From Accumulibacter sp. (lineage in GTDB: Bacteria > Pseudomonadota > Gammaproteobacteria > Burkholderiales > Rhodocyclaceae), in the NCBI RefSeq assembly GCF_023806635.1, contig NZ_JAMTDQ010000087.1:1-64000 (forward strand): DNA of 64,000 bases, read 5' to 3'. Below are positions 25,403-38,050 of this stretch, piece after piece; the first letter of the stretch is position 1; the number at the start of each line of letters is the position of its first letter. The notes beneath the pieces are model-generated. The model was given only the letters and a program-made list of their open reading frames with translations. It was not told the DNA's origin and did not search any database. Both the position numbers and the translations under genes were made by a program.

Positions 25403-26856
25403 GCCACAGGCCGTTGCTTGTCGCCGCCTGCTGCACGCTGATCGGTTGTGCCGGACTCGATCCGCATGCTGACGATCCGGCAGCACAGCGCCAACTGCGA
25501 CAGGATGCCGTCGGCGACTGCGCGCGCCTGTTCGCGGCGATCGACCGCCGCATCGACGCCGACGGCACGCGCGATGCGCAGTCGCCACGGGTTCCCGGCT
25601 TTCCCCATCTGCGCGTGGATCGCGTCCTGGCCCGGCTGGCTCCTGCTGCGAAGGTGCCATTGGGGGATCCGCTCGCGGCGCAATGGTATCGGGCGCTGGC
25701 ACGGCTTGATGCCGACGGGCGCGCGATCGAGCTGGCGAACAGCGCCCCGACGACGGTCAGCAGCGACGAGCTGGCTGCATGTCGGGAGACGCTTGCCTTG
25801 GCCGATCAGGCGGAACTGGCAAAGGTTCGGGCGGCGGCCGTGGTCCCCGACGACTATTCGACGACGCTGCGCGCGCTGGGCCTCTATCCGTTGACGCGCT
25901 ACCTCTTCGCCGCCGGCATCGAGCGTTGGCAGCAGGAGACGCTGGCTATTTTCGCCGCGCAGGCAGCCGAAACGACAGGCGGGCCGCGGCGGGTGCGCTA
26001 CGTTCCCGACGCGCAGCCGGAGAGCCTGCCGCTGCTCAGGGATCTGTCGGCAGTCGGTCTGCCCCGCGTCGCCGGCGCCAAACTTGCCGAACTCGTCGTG
26101 CGTCATGCTCCCCGACTCGAAATCGAGACAGCCGGAGAGGACGACCGACCCGGAGCGCTCGCCTGGCAGCCGGATCGTACCGACGGCCACCGCCTGGTGG
26201 TGGCCATTGCCGAGCCGGTGCTCTACGTCCGCAGCGGCTACGCGCAAATGGCCGACCGCTGGCTGTTGCAGCTGAGTTACACTGCATGGTTTCCCGGGCG
26301 CCCGCCAGACCGGGCGCCGGACCTGCTGGCGGGGCGTTTCGACGGCCTGCTCTGGCGCGTCACCCTGGCCGAGGATGGCAGTCCGCTGATTTACGACACG
26401 ATACACCCATGTGGCTGCTACCACCTGTTCATTCCGGGAGAGCGGGTGCGCGCCAGGGCGCGGCCAGCCGGCGTCGACGAGGGCCTGTTCGTGCCCCAGG
26501 CGCTGCTGGCACCGAGGACGGAGCAGCGGATCGTCCTCAGGCTCGCCGCCGGCACGCATCATCTGCAGCAGGTGCTTGTCGAGGCGGCTGCCGCGGCAGC
26601 GGGAATACGGCTGGCTCTGCACGACGAAGATGAACTGCGCTCGCTGGCGGTTCCGGGTGGCGGCCGGCGCAGCGTTTTTGCCGCCGACGGACTGCTCCCC
26701 GGTAGCGAAAGACTGGAGCGTTTCGTGTTCTGGCCGATGGGCGTGCGCAGTGCCGGCCAAATGCGGCAGTGGGGACGGCATGCCACCGCCTTCGTCGGCC
26801 GGCGCCACTTCGACGATCCGCTGCTTCTGGACCGCTATTTCGAGCGCTTGCCATGA
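25399..26856 (+). CDS. Lipoprotein of unknown function with HPCGCYH motif
   Basis: A 485-residue protein with an N-terminal lipobox (LVAACCTLIGCAG, lipidated cysteine about residue 18). I do not recognise the family. The middle contains PVLYVRSGYAQMADRWLLQL and YTAWFPGRPPD, followed by LLAGRFDGLLWRV and an unusual His/Cys motif IHPCGCYHLFIPG (about residues 336-348) that could bind metal. Further histidines and an arginine-rich stretch follow. It is probably an outer-membrane lipoprotein. It overlaps the SRPBCC gene by 4 bases and is followed 20 bases later by the EEP-family gene, which suggests an envelope-lipid context. The function is not known. Confidence 0.6.
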   Translation: MSHRPLLVAACCTLIGCAGLDPHADDPAAQRQLRQDAVGDCARLFAAIDRRIDADGTRDAQSPRVPGFPHLRVDRVLARLAPAAKVPLGDPLAAQWYRALARLDADGRAIELANSAPTTVSSDELAACRETLALADQAELAKVRAAAVVPDDYSTTLRALGLYPLTRYLFAAGIERWQQETLAIFAAQAAETTGGPRRVRYVPDAQPESLPLLRDLSAVGLPRVAGAKLAELVVRHAPRLEIETAGEDDRPGALAWQPDRTDGHRLVVAIAEPVLYVRSGYAQMADRWLLQLSYTAWFPGRPPDRAPDLLAGRFDGLLWRVTLAEDGSPLIYDTIHPCGCYHLFIPGERVRARARPAGVDEGLFVPQALLAPRTEQRIVLRLAAGTHHLQQVLVEAAAAAAGIRLALHDEDELRSLAVPGGGRRSVFAADGLLPGSERLERFVFWPMGVRSAGQMRQWGRHATAFVGRRHFDDPLLLDRYFERLP

Positions 26857-26875
26857 TGCCGCGTGAGGAGGGAGC

Positions 26876-27763
26876 ATGCCGGAGACGGTCGTGAAGATCA
26901 GGGTGGCGACCTACAACATCCACAAGGGCGTCACGGGAGTCCGTGGTCGGCCGCGAATACACGATGTCCGCCTGGCGCTAGATGCGATCGATGCCGACAT
27001 CGTCTTCCTGCAAGAGGTGCAGGATCGCAACGAGCGGCTCGCACGCCAGCCAGGCTACCCGTCGTCCGGAACACAACTCGATTTTCTCGCCACGGGCGCC
27101 TATGAGCACCGCGCCTATGGGATGAATGCGGCCTATCCGCATGGGCATCACGGGAACGCGATCCTCTCGCGCCATCGCATCGTCGCCCACACCAACCACG
27201 ACATCTCCGACCACCTGCTCGAGAAACGAGGACTGCTGCATGCGGTGATCCGTCTCGGGCGCGGGCGCGGCAAGGAAGTGCACCTGATCTGCGTGCATTT
27301 CGGTCTGATCAAGCGCAGCCGCCTGCGGCAGGCGAGCTTCCTCGCCGATTTCGTTCAACGCGAGGTACCCGCAGGGGCACCGCTGATCATTGCCGGCGAC
27401 TTCAACGACTGGCAGCAGAGGGTCGACCGCCTGCTGCGCGAGCGGCTTGGCGTCGACGAAGTGACGGTGGCTTCGCCTGTTGAGCGGCACGACCGTCGCC
27501 TGCTCGACTGGCTGCTGCCATGGCGCCGGCGCACCACGGCGGCAGAGGTTACCCGCACCTTTCCCAGCTTTGCTCCCTGGCTGACGCTGGATCGCATCTA
27601 CGTGCGCGGTTTCCAGGTGCTCGAAATGCACGTTCCCAGGGGGATCGCCTGGGCGCGCTGTTCCGACCACGCGCCGCTGATCGCCGAACTCGTCCTGCGC
27701 CCAGCGCGTGTCGGCGTGGCAACGTCGAGGGCGAGCACGCTGCACCCCGGGGCGTGTATTTGA
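26876..27763 (+). CDS. Endonuclease/exonuclease/phosphatase family protein
   Basis: A 295-residue EEP-superfamily (Mg-dependent DNase I-like) protein. Key motifs are VATYNIHKGV near residue 10 (metal-contacting Asn), IVFLQEVQDRNE (the catalytic glutamate, about 43-54), HGNAILSRHRI (about 98-108), LIIAGDFNDW (Asp/Asn, about 165-174) and CSDHAPLIAEL (catalytic Asp-His, about 265-275). The family includes nucleases and phospholipid or inositol phosphatases. With no signal peptide it is probably cytosolic. It follows the lipoprotein by 20 bases and may share its transcript. The C-terminal tail is variable. Confidence 0.85.
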   Translation: MPETVVKIRVATYNIHKGVTGVRGRPRIHDVRLALDAIDADIVFLQEVQDRNERLARQPGYPSSGTQLDFLATGAYEHRAYGMNAAYPHGHHGNAILSRHRIVAHTNHDISDHLLEKRGLLHAVIRLGRGRGKEVHLICVHFGLIKRSRLRQASFLADFVQREVPAGAPLIIAGDFNDWQQRVDRLLRERLGVDEVTVASPVERHDRRLLDWLLPWRRRTTAAEVTRTFPSFAPWLTLDRIYVRGFQVLEMHVPRGIAWARCSDHAPLIAELVLRPARVGVATSRASTLHPGACI

Positions 27764-27936
27764 GCCTGGGGCGGTGTCTGAGGCTCCGGGGCCGATGCGC
27801 TGCTCCTGGCGATCGCCATCGCTGCCTGCACCAGTTTGCCGACCCACGCGAGCGGATCGCGCAGACCTTCTTCACCACTGCAGTGAGGGTTCGGGCGAGT
27901 TGCTGCCGCGCGTCGCGTACCCGACAGGCAGACCGT

Positions 27937-29370
27937 TCAGCGGATGGCGCCGACGAAGCCGTCGATCGTCGGTCGAGCGGCGTGCAGATGCGCCAGGCAG
28001 TCGTCCCAGAGGGCGGGTCGCAGTCCGAGCCGTCGCAGTTGCGCCGCATCCTGGTCGCTGGCCAGCGTTTCGACGAAGCCGTCGAGGGCCGCATGTGCGA
28101 CCCGGTTGGCGAGGCCGACGAGGGCGCAGAAGCGGTATTCGTCGCCGCTGGCGTCGGGCTCATGGTGGTGGGCAATAGCGGCGATGTGGCGTGCCGGCAG
28201 GTCCCAGCGTTCGGCGACCATCTGGCCCACTTCCGGGTGGGTAAACTCGAACAGCGTTCGCTCGGCCTCGAGACTGCCGAACGCCGAATCACGTTCCAGA
28301 TCGAGTACGTGGCGGTAGTCCGACTCGGCCTGGACGGCGAAGATGAGCTTGCCGATGTCGTGCAGCAGACCCGCCATGAATGCCTCATCACCGGGGTGGC
28401 GGAGCGCAGCTGCGAGGAAGCGGGCGGCGGTAGCGGTGGCGATCGAGTGCTTCCAGAACTCGACCAGGTTCAGCCGCTCGGTCCGGAAGGAATCGAAGGC
28501 GCCGACCGAGATCAGCATGCCCTGGACATTGGTGAAGCCGAGCACCCGGACGGCGTCGGCGATGGTGCCGATGCGGCGCGAAAGGCCGAAGAAAGCCGAG
28601 TTGGCAACGCGCAGGACCTTGGCCGAGATCGCCGGGTCATGGATGATCACCCGTTCGACCGCGCGCGCGTCGCTGGCGGGATCCTGCATGACGCGCAGTG
28701 CCTGCATGACCACTGCCGGCAGCGTCGGAACCTCGTAGACATCGATTGGCCGGAAGCGCGCCAGCGGTTCGGCTGTCAGCTTGTTGCCGTCGAGGGCGTG
28801 GTCCGTTTCGAGGAGCGCGCCTGGCAGCCCGGGATGGACAAGCTGGAAGGCGTGGATCGGCTGCGGCAGGTCGCGCAGGCGGAGCATGCCGACATCGTGC
28901 AGGCTGCTGCCCAGGGGCAGGGTGCTGCGCACCAGTGCTGCGGTTGCCGAGCTGAGCAGGGTCTGGCCGCCGTGGGTCACCGCCAGGAGCCGGGCGACGC
29001 GATTGAGCGTGCGACCGAAGTAGTCGCCGTCGCTCAGGTAGGCCGGCCCGCTGTGCAAGGCGATGCGCACGCGCAGCGGGCTGCGCGTCGGCCAGTGCTC
29101 GCCGGCAAGGCTGGTCTGGATCTGGCTGGCGGCGCACAAGGCAGCCGCGGCGTCATCGAAGGTGACGCAGAAGGCATCGCCGACGGTCTTGAAGACCAGT
29201 CCACGGTGGCGCTCGATTGCCGCCGCGAGCAGGGTGTTGTGCCGCTGCAACGCGACGCGCATGGCTTGCGACTCGCTTTCCCAGAGGCTCGTCGAACCCT
29301 CGATGTCGGTGAAGAGGAAGGTCGTGTCGATCAGCGCGGCATCGCCGAGACCGGGCTTTTCGATCGCCAT
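27937..29370 (-). CDS. Class III nucleotide cyclase - HDOD fusion signalling protein
   Basis: A 477-residue two-domain protein. The N-terminal class III adenylate/guanylate cyclase homology domain (about residues 14-185) has FLFTDIEGSTSLW with a metal-binding aspartate, GLVFKTVGDAFCVTF with the second aspartate, and ALHSGPAYLSDGDYFGRTLN. A C-terminal HDOD domain (about 215-420) has VPTLPAVVMQALRVMQDP, ANSAFFGLSRRIGTIADAV and GLLHDIGKLIF. HDOD domains are metal-dependent-fold regulators, often without hydrolase activity. It may make cAMP or cGMP, or be a sensor. No membrane segments are seen. It is isolated and convergent with the EEP gene, and reads toward it. Confidence 0.85.
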   Translation of the reverse strand: MAIEKPGLGDAALIDTTFLFTDIEGSTSLWESESQAMRVALQRHNTLLAAAIERHRGLVFKTVGDAFCVTFDDAAAALCAASQIQTSLAGEHWPTRSPLRVRIALHSGPAYLSDGDYFGRTLNRVARLLAVTHGGQTLLSSATAALVRSTLPLGSSLHDVGMLRLRDLPQPIHAFQLVHPGLPGALLETDHALDGNKLTAEPLARFRPIDVYEVPTLPAVVMQALRVMQDPASDARAVERVIIHDPAISAKVLRVANSAFFGLSRRIGTIADAVRVLGFTNVQGMLISVGAFDSFRTERLNLVEFWKHSIATATAARFLAAALRHPGDEAFMAGLLHDIGKLIFAVQAESDYRHVLDLERDSAFGSLEAERTLFEFTHPEVGQMVAERWDLPARHIAAIAHHHEPDASGDEYRFCALVGLANRVAHAALDGFVETLASDQDAAQLRRLGLRPALWDDCLAHLHAARPTIDGFVGAIR

Positions 29371-29934
29371 CTGCCTTGGTTCCTGCTGTCAGTGGGGCTA
29401 CTCAGGGCTGCCGGCCGACGGCTGCCGCGTGCAAGCTTCGCGAACCGCCGTTCGGGCCATCGACGGTTTCCGCGACAGCGGCATCGGCGGACCATGGCCT
29501 CTCGAAGACCGTCCGTCGTGCTCCCGAGGGGGCTGTTGTCATCGTCCTTCTCCATCGAAAGGTCGGCACTCTGCCGGCAGCCAGCCACGGCGAGACCAGT
29601 ACCGGCGCTGTGCCGTACCATACGCGATGGGTTGCTTCGCTGATACTGCATCGCCGTCCCCCGGGACCCTGGAGGCCGACGCCAAGGCAGGGGGGCACTC
29701 CAAGGCGCATAGTCTGGAGCGTTCGTGGTCTACGTACAAGCACTCGTCACCACTGTCGTCAGCCGCGACCGCGGCTTTGTTTCCCTCCAAGGACGCCCCG
29801 TCGCAGGACAGCGCCCGGTACTCGGGGATTGACTCTGACTAATTGTCAATTCTATACTCGTCTCGGGCATGCGGGTTGTCCCTCTGTGTCCGTGCCGCAG
29901 TAGTCGTCGAACCGGAGTTCAGGAGTAACACGCC
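29371..29934. other. Intergenic region between divergent genes, with promoter
   Basis: This 564-base stretch lies between the cyclase-HDOD gene and the PEP-CTERM gene. Apart from the promoter at 29829-29858 I see no coding sequence or RNA gene in it. Confidence 0.5.
29829..29858 (+). promoter_or_regulatory. Sigma70 promoter of the PEP-CTERM gene
   Basis: TTGACT (29829-29834) and TATACT (29853-29858) are separated by 18 bases. They overlap an ATTGAC / GTCAAT inverted repeat. The start codon at 29935 is preceded by AGGAG. Confidence 0.6.
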
Positions 29935-30858
29935 ATGTACAGTCTGAGATCCATAGCCTGCGCGGCGGCCGCGCTCATCTCCCTGCATGCAGTGCCGGCG
30001 AAAGCCGCTCCTGCAACCCTCGCCGATCTCCTCGCCGGTGGAACGTTGCAGGTCGACGGCCTGACGTTTTCGAACTTCAAGCCGCTGCTGGCGTCAGGTG
30101 TTCCTTCCGGCAGCGTTCTGCTCGATGCCATCGTCTATAATCCGAGCCTTCTCGGCAGCATGCCACTGATTGATCCGACTGGCAGCGGCGTCCTTTCGCA
30201 TGCCTTCGGTAACGCAAGCCCCGCTGTCGCGAGCAGCATCAGCGTGTCGACGCTGTCTGACGACTTGGCGACGCCGCAGGTAGTCGATCCGGGGCTGCTG
30301 TTCGCGGGTCCGACGACATGGTCGGTAAGTGCCGGCAACATTGCGTCGCTACAGGTCAGCGCCTTCTTCTACGACGTGACGCGCGGTTCGACCTCGGGGC
30401 CAATCCGCAGTGCAGGCCTCCTGCAGGCCACGGCCGCAGTCGTCGCGGTCGGCCCGGACAGTTCCCCGTCGGCGGGCCTGCCCGACTTCGCCGTCGGCGG
30501 CGCGTTGCAGTTCGTCTTCGACGCGAGCGGTCAGCTTATCGATGGCAACGCCACGGGCGAACTGTTCGCGCGTTTTGACTGGCTGGGGCTGCTTGGTTCG
30601 TCCCAGCTGTCATCCGAATTTGCTTTTCCGGATCAGGATTCCGTTCGTGTTTACAACCTGATCGCGGTCGGCGCCTCGTCCGGGGGCGCGTATACGCTCG
30701 GCTCTCTGAGTGAACGTTACGATCCTCCGTCGCCGCCGGGCGGCAATAACTTGGCTTCGCTGCTGCCGCTTGCTGCTGCCGTTCCCGAGCCCGGTTCCCT
30801 CCTGCTTCTGGCAGTTGCCGTGCTCGGTCTCGGGTTTACACGCTACCGCCCGGCCTGA
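29935..30858 (+). CDS. PEP-CTERM sorted exported protein
   Basis: A 307-residue secreted protein. It has a signal peptide ([24 protein letters not shown]), an alanine/serine/glycine-rich beta-type body, and a C-terminal sorting tail: a VPEPGS motif, a hydrophobic helix [13 protein letters not shown] and a terminal TRYRPA. The PEP-CTERM tail is recognised by an exosortase for membrane release, usually in exopolysaccharide-producing bacteria. The body has no recognised catalytic motif. It has its own promoter and an AGGAG ribosome-binding site. A short inverted repeat (30904-30930) follows the gene. Confidence 0.88.
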   Translation: MYSLRSIACAAAALISLHAVPAKAAPATLADLLAGGTLQVDGLTFSNFKPLLASGVPSGSVLLDAIVYNPSLLGSMPLIDPTGSGVLSHAFGNASPAVASSISVSTLSDDLATPQVVDPGLLFAGPTTWSVSAGNIASLQVSAFFYDVTRGSTSGPIRSAGLLQATAAVVAVGPDSSPSAGLPDFAVGGALQFVFDASGQLIDGNATGELFARFDWLGLLGSSQLSSEFAFPDQDSVRVYNLIAVGASSGGAYTLGSLSERYDPPSPPGGNNLASLLPLAAAVPEPGSLLLLAVAVLGLGFTRYRPA

Positions 30859-30903
30859 GGGCGGGACGGTCGCTGCCTGCCGATGGCGGCGGCGTGCGGT
30901 TTG

Positions 30904-30930
30904 CTCTTCGCTTGTCCGTAAGGCGAAGAG
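30904..30930. repeat. Inverted repeat downstream of the PEP-CTERM gene
   Basis: CTCTTCGC and GCGAAGAG form a perfect 8-bp stem around an 11-base loop, 46 bases after the stop. There is no T-tract, so termination is only a possibility. Confidence 0.45.
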
Positions 30931-31082
30931 AGGCTGGTGGCGCCAAGGCAAGGTGGCCGGGAGACGGTCCCCTTTTGGAGGATTCACTGTCGCGGCGTGA
31001 GAAGGCTGGAACGTTTGCCGCCGGGAGCGGTCTGTGGGAATGCGGGCATGGCTCGCAGCGCAGCAGTCTCCGGAGAACCCGC

Positions 31083-33788
<2,706 letters not shown>

Positions 33789-33982
33789 TGGGCTGCGGCC
33801 GGTACGCTGCAGCGTCCGCGTGGCCCGCAGCTTGCCGCTCCGGTCGCTGATGGCGTTGCCTGGCGGTAAGCGCTGCCGGGAGTCTTTGCCGGACCGCAGG
33901 CCTTGGCCGCAGGCGAGTACGGTATTAAGATCGCTGGCGACACGGCGCAGTGCTGCGTCCTGCTTCCCCGGAGGGCTTGTCG

Positions 33983-34525
33983 ATGTTGATGCGCGTTGAT
34001 CATTCGGTTCTCCTGCTCGTCGATCTGCAGGAGCGGCTGCAGCCGGCGATCCATGACGCCGCTTCGGTGCTTGCGGCCGGCATCTGGCTGACGCGCGTCG
34101 CGCAGCGGCTGCAGGTGCCGGTGATCTGTACCGAGCAGTACGTCAAGGGCCTCGGGCCGACGATGTCGGACCTGCGCCAGTTGCTGCCGGCGGAATGCGT
34201 GATCGAGAAGACGCACTTCTCGGCGCTGGCCGACGGCAGACTTCTGCAGCTTGCCGGTGGCGACCGGGCGCAGTTCATCGTCGCCGGCACCGAAGCGCAT
34301 GTCTGCGTGCAGCAGACGGTGCTCGACCTGCTGGCTGCCGGCCGCAACGTCTTCGTCGTCGATGAGGCGATCGGCTCGCGGCGCGCCAGCGACAAGGCGC
34401 TGGCGGTCGAGCGCATGCGCCGCCACGGCGCCGACATCGTGTCGCGCGAGATGGTCGTCTTCGAGTGGCTGCGGCAGGCGGGGAGCGACGTCTTTCGCGC
34501 GATCAGCCGCGAGTTCATCCGCTGA
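33983..34525 (+). CDS. Isochorismatase-like hydrolase
   Basis: A 180-residue cysteine hydrolase of the isochorismatase superfamily. The catalytic Asp is in HSVLLLVDLQERL (about residue 14), the lysine in CVIEKTHFSAL (about 75-85) and the cysteine in VAGTEAHVCVQQTVLDLL (about 100-118). The short single-domain form resembles YcaC-like hydrolases of unknown substrate. The start is the ATG giving MLMRVDHS; an alternative ATG is two codons further. It is followed by the convergent uvrB end after 54 bases. Confidence 0.85.
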   Translation: MLMRVDHSVLLLVDLQERLQPAIHDAASVLAAGIWLTRVAQRLQVPVICTEQYVKGLGPTMSDLRQLLPAECVIEKTHFSALADGRLLQLAGGDRAQFIVAGTEAHVCVQQTVLDLLAAGRNVFVVDEAIGSRRASDKALAVERMRRHGADIVSREMVVFEWLRQAGSDVFRAISREFIR

Positions 34526-34579
34526 CCGGAAGCAGCCGGGAGGCGGAGGGGTGGCGCCGCGGGATGCGCTGGGCGCTGC

Positions 34580-36655
34580 CTACGCCGGCGGCGGAGCCTC
34601 CTCGCCACTGATGCCGAAGACCTGGCGGCGGATGCGGAAGAGTTCGTCCCGTGCGGCGGCGGCCTTCTCGAACTCGAGGTTCCTGGCGCAGTCGAGCATC
34701 TCCTTTTCCAGACGCCGCAGTTCGCGCGCCAGTTCCTTCTCGCTCATGGCCGCATAGCCGGCCTGTCGTTGCGCCGCCTTGACTTCCCTCTGCGCGCTTT
34801 CGCTGTCGTAGACGCCGTCGATGATGTCGATGATCCGCTTGCTGATGCCGGTGGGGACGATGCCGTGGCTGTCGTTGAAGCTGATCTGCCGTTGCCGGCG
34901 CCGTTCGGTTTCGGCGATCGCCCGCTGCATCGATCCGGTGACCCGGTCGGCATAGAGGATTGCGGTGCCGTGCAGATGGCGGGCGGCACGGCCGATGGTC
35001 TGGATCAGCGATCGCTCGGAGCGCAGGAAACCTTCCTTGTCGGCATCGAGGATGGCGACCAGTGACACTTCCGGAATGTCGAGGCCTTCGCGCAGCAGGT
35101 TGATGCCGACGAGGACATCGAACTTGCCGAGGCGCAGGTCACGGATGATCTCGACGCGCTCGACGGTGTCGATGTCGGAATGCAGGTAGCGGACGCGCAC
35201 TTCGTGGTCGCTGAGGAAGTCCGTCAGATCCTCGGCCATCCGCTTCGTCAGTGTGGTCACCAGGACGCGCTCGCCGGCTGCGGCGCGGCGCCGGATCTCG
35301 GAGAGCAGGTCGTCGACCTGCGTCGAGGCCGGGCGCACGATCAGCACCGGGTCGACCAGCCCGGTCGGACGCACGAGCTGCTCGACGACCTGCCCCTGAT
35401 GCGCCTCCTCGTAGTCACCCGGGGTGGCCGAGACGAAGATCGTCTGTCGCAACAGGGCCTCGAACTCGGCGAACTGCAGCGGCCGGTTGTCGAGCGCCGA
35501 GGGCAGGCGGAATCCGTACTCGACGAGGCTTTCCTTGCGCGAGCGGTCGCCCTTGTACATGCCGCCGACCTGCGACACAGCGACATGCGACTCGTCGATG
35601 AACAACAGCGCGTCGGCGGCGAGATAGTCGAGCAGCGTCGGCGGCGGCAGCCCGGGCTGGCGTCCGGAGAGATGCCGCGAGTAGTTCTCGATTCCCTTGC
35701 AGAAGCCGACCTGATCGAGCATCTCGAGGTCGAAGCGGGTGCGCTGTTCGATCCGCTGCGCCTCGACCAAGCGGCCCGCGGCCTGGAAGCTGGCGACCCG
35801 TTCGGCCAGTTCGACCTTGATCGCCTCGACTGCCCGCAGAACCGTCTCGCGCGGCGTCACGTAGTGCGACGAAGGAAAGATCGTGAAGCGCAGCAGGCGG
35901 TTCTGCAGGTGGCCGGTCAGCGGGTCGAAGAGCTGCAGGCCGTCGATCTCGTCGTCGAAGAGCGAGATGCGGATCGCCTGCTCGGCGTGCTCGGCGGGAA
36001 AGACGTCGATGACGTCGCCGCGGACGCGGAAGCTGCCGCGGCGGAAATCGGTTTCGTTGCGCTCGTACTGCATCGCCGTCAGGCGCTTGATGATCTCGCG
36101 CTGCCCCAGCCGGTCGCCGACGCGCATGGTCAGGATCATGCGGTGGTACTCGTCGCGGTCGCCGATGCCGTAGATGCACGATACCGTCGCCACCAGCACG
36201 CAGTCGCGTCGTTCGAGCAGGCTCTTGGTGGCCGAGAGACGCATCTGTTCGATGTGCTCGTTGATCGACGAGTCCTTCTCGATGTACAGGTCGCGCGACG
36301 GCACGTAGGCCTCGGGCTGGTAATAGTCGTAGTAGGAGACGAAGTACTCGACGGCGTTGTCGGGGAAGAACTCGCGGAACTCGGCGTAGAGCTGCGCCGC
36401 CAGCGTCTTGTTCGGCGCCAGGACGAGCGCCGGGCGGCCGCTGCGGGCGATGACGTTGGCCATGGTGTAGGTCTTGCCCGAGCCGGTGACACCAAGCAGC
36501 GTCTGGAACGACAGGCCGTCGCGCAGGCCAGCGAGCAATTGCTCGATCGCCTGCGGCTGGTCGCCGGCCGGCTGAAACGGCTGGTAGAGGCGGAACGGAC
36601 TGTCCGGGAAGGTCAGCGAAGGAGGCCTCTCGAGGGTTTGCGTTTGCCTTGCCAT
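34580..36655 (-). CDS. uvrB: Excinuclease ABC subunit B
   Basis: A 691-residue DNA repair helicase. Walker A is [15 protein letters not shown] (about residues 40-54). The beta-hairpin [19 protein letters not shown] (about 98-116) inserts into damaged DNA. The helicase motifs include the [19 protein letters not shown] region and [32 protein letters not shown] is motif VI, and the C-terminal UVR domain contacts UvrC. The ATG at 36655 gives a slightly extended N-terminus before the conserved [19 protein letters not shown] hexamer lies only 6 bases upstream of that ATG. It diverges from the aminotransferase. Confidence 0.96.
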   Translation of the reverse strand: MARQTQTLERPPSLTFPDSPFRLYQPFQPAGDQPQAIEQLLAGLRDGLSFQTLLGVTGSGKTYTMANVIARSGRPALVLAPNKTLAAQLYAEFREFFPDNAVEYFVSYYDYYQPEAYVPSRDLYIEKDSSINEHIEQMRLSATKSLLERRDCVLVATVSCIYGIGDRDEYHRMILTMRVGDRLGQREIIKRLTAMQYERNETDFRRGSFRVRGDVIDVFPAEHAEQAIRISLFDDEIDGLQLFDPLTGHLQNRLLRFTIFPSSHYVTPRETVLRAVEAIKVELAERVASFQAAGRLVEAQRIEQRTRFDLEMLDQVGFCKGIENYSRHLSGRQPGLPPPTLLDYLAADALLFIDESHVAVSQVGGMYKGDRSRKESLVEYGFRLPSALDNRPLQFAEFEALLRQTIFVSATPGDYEEAHQGQVVEQLVRPTGLVDPVLIVRPASTQVDDLLSEIRRRAAAGERVLVTTLTKRMAEDLTDFLSDHEVRVRYLHSDIDTVERVEIIRDLRLGKFDVLVGINLLREGLDIPEVSLVAILDADKEGFLRSERSLIQTIGRAARHLHGTAILYADRVTGSMQRAIAETERRRQRQISFNDSHGIVPTGISKRIIDIIDGVYDSESAQREVKAAQRQAGYAAMSEKELARELRRLEKEMLDCARNLEFEKAAAARDELFRIRRQVFGISGEEAPPPA

Positions 36656-36754
36656 GCTAGAATTTTACGTTTTTTTGTGCGCACCGGTCGCGACGGCGAG
36701 CCGTGCGCAATGGACACTGGCCGCCTGGCCGATCAACCACAGGAAGAACAGACC

Positions 36755-37951
36755 ATGACCGCTTCGATCTTTGCTGCCGTGGAAATGGCTCCACGCGACC
36801 CGATCCTCGGCCTGACCGAGGCCTTCAATGCCGACAGCCGGACGACCAAGGTCAATCTTGGCGTCGGCGTGTATCTCGACGACAGCGGCAAGGTGCCGCT
36901 GCTGGCGGCGGTGAAGCTCGCCGAGAAGGCGCGCCTGGAGGCGATGCCGCCACGCGGATATCAGCCGATCGACGGTCTGCCAGCCTACAACCAGGCAGTG
37001 CAGAAACTGCTCTTCGGCGAGCAGTCGGCGCTGCTCGCCGAAGGGCGTGTCCTGACCATCGAGGCGCTGGGTGGCACCGGCGGCCTCAAGGTGGGTGCCG
37101 ATTACCTGCGTCGCCTGCTGCCAGGGGCGACGGTTTACATCAGCGATCCGAGCTGGGAGAACCATCGCGCACTCTTCGAGTTTGCCGGCTTCCGCGTCGA
37201 CTCGTACCCCTACTATGACGCGGCGACACGTGGCGTCGACTTCGCGGCGATGAAGGCGGGGTTGAGCACGCTGCCGGCGGGATCGATCGTCGTCCTGCAC
37301 GCCTGTTGCCACAACCCGACCGGCGCCGACCTCGATGCTGGGCAATGGCGCGAAGTCATCGACATCGTCGCGGCACGCAGCCTGGTCCCGTTCATCGACA
37401 TCGCCTACCAGGGCTTTGCCGATGGCATCCGTGCGGATGCCGTTGCCCTCGATCTGTTCGCCGCATCGGGACTGCAGTTCCTGATCGCCAGTTCCTTCTC
37501 GAAGTCGTTCTCGCTCTATGGCGAGCGGGTCGGTGCGCTCTCGGTGGTCACCGCCAGTCGTGACGAGACGGCACGCGTGCTGTCGCAGATCAAGCGCCTG
37601 GTGCGCACCAGCTATTCGAATCCGCCGACCCACGGTGGCGCCATCGTCGCGGCGGTTCTCGCCAGCGCCGAACTGCGCGGGCTGTGGGCGGACGAGCTGG
37701 CGCAGATGCGCCAGCGCATTCTCGACATGCGACGCAGCCTCGTAGAGCGTCTGCAGGGTGGCGGAGCCGACTTCTCGTTCATCAACCGGCAGCGTGGCAT
37801 GTTCTCCTATACCGGCCTGAACCCGGCGCAAGTCGACCGCCTGCGCGAGGACTTCGGCATCTACGCTGTCAGCAGCGGCCGTATCTGTCTGGCGGCGCTG
37901 AACACGCGCAACGTCGGCTACGTCGCCGAGGCCATCGCGACGGTGCTCTGA
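36755..37951 (+). CDS. Aromatic/aspartate aminotransferase (class I)
   Basis: A 398-residue PLP enzyme of the AspC/TyrB type. It opens FAAVEMAPRDPILGLTEAFN, characteristic of this subgroup. PSWENHRALFEFAGF and LHACCHNPTGADLD follow. FIDIAYQGFADG holds the PLP aspartate/tyrosine. SSFSKSFSLYGERVGAL contains the PLP lysine (about 245-262). A substrate-binding arginine is near the C-terminus. It interconverts aromatic amino acids and/or aspartate with their 2-oxo acids; aspC and tyrB cannot be separated here. The start is the ATG giving MTASIFAAV, with AGGAAG upstream. It diverges from uvrB by 100 bases. Confidence 0.92.
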   Translation: MTASIFAAVEMAPRDPILGLTEAFNADSRTTKVNLGVGVYLDDSGKVPLLAAVKLAEKARLEAMPPRGYQPIDGLPAYNQAVQKLLFGEQSALLAEGRVLTIEALGGTGGLKVGADYLRRLLPGATVYISDPSWENHRALFEFAGFRVDSYPYYDAATRGVDFAAMKAGLSTLPAGSIVVLHACCHNPTGADLDAGQWREVIDIVAARSLVPFIDIAYQGFADGIRADAVALDLFAASGLQFLIASSFSKSFSLYGERVGALSVVTASRDETARVLSQIKRLVRTSYSNPPTHGGAIVAAVLASAELRGLWADELAQMRQRILDMRRSLVERLQGGGADFSFINRQRGMFSYTGLNPAQVDRLREDFGIYAVSSGRICLAALNTRNVGYVAEAIATVL

Positions 37952-38050
37952 TTCGCCCGCAAGCGGCCGGCAGCTCCACCGCGAGTCTGGCGGCCGATTT
38001 CCGCTGGCAGGCTGGCGGCCGCCGCCTGCCGCGCCGGTCGCCGCAGGCGG

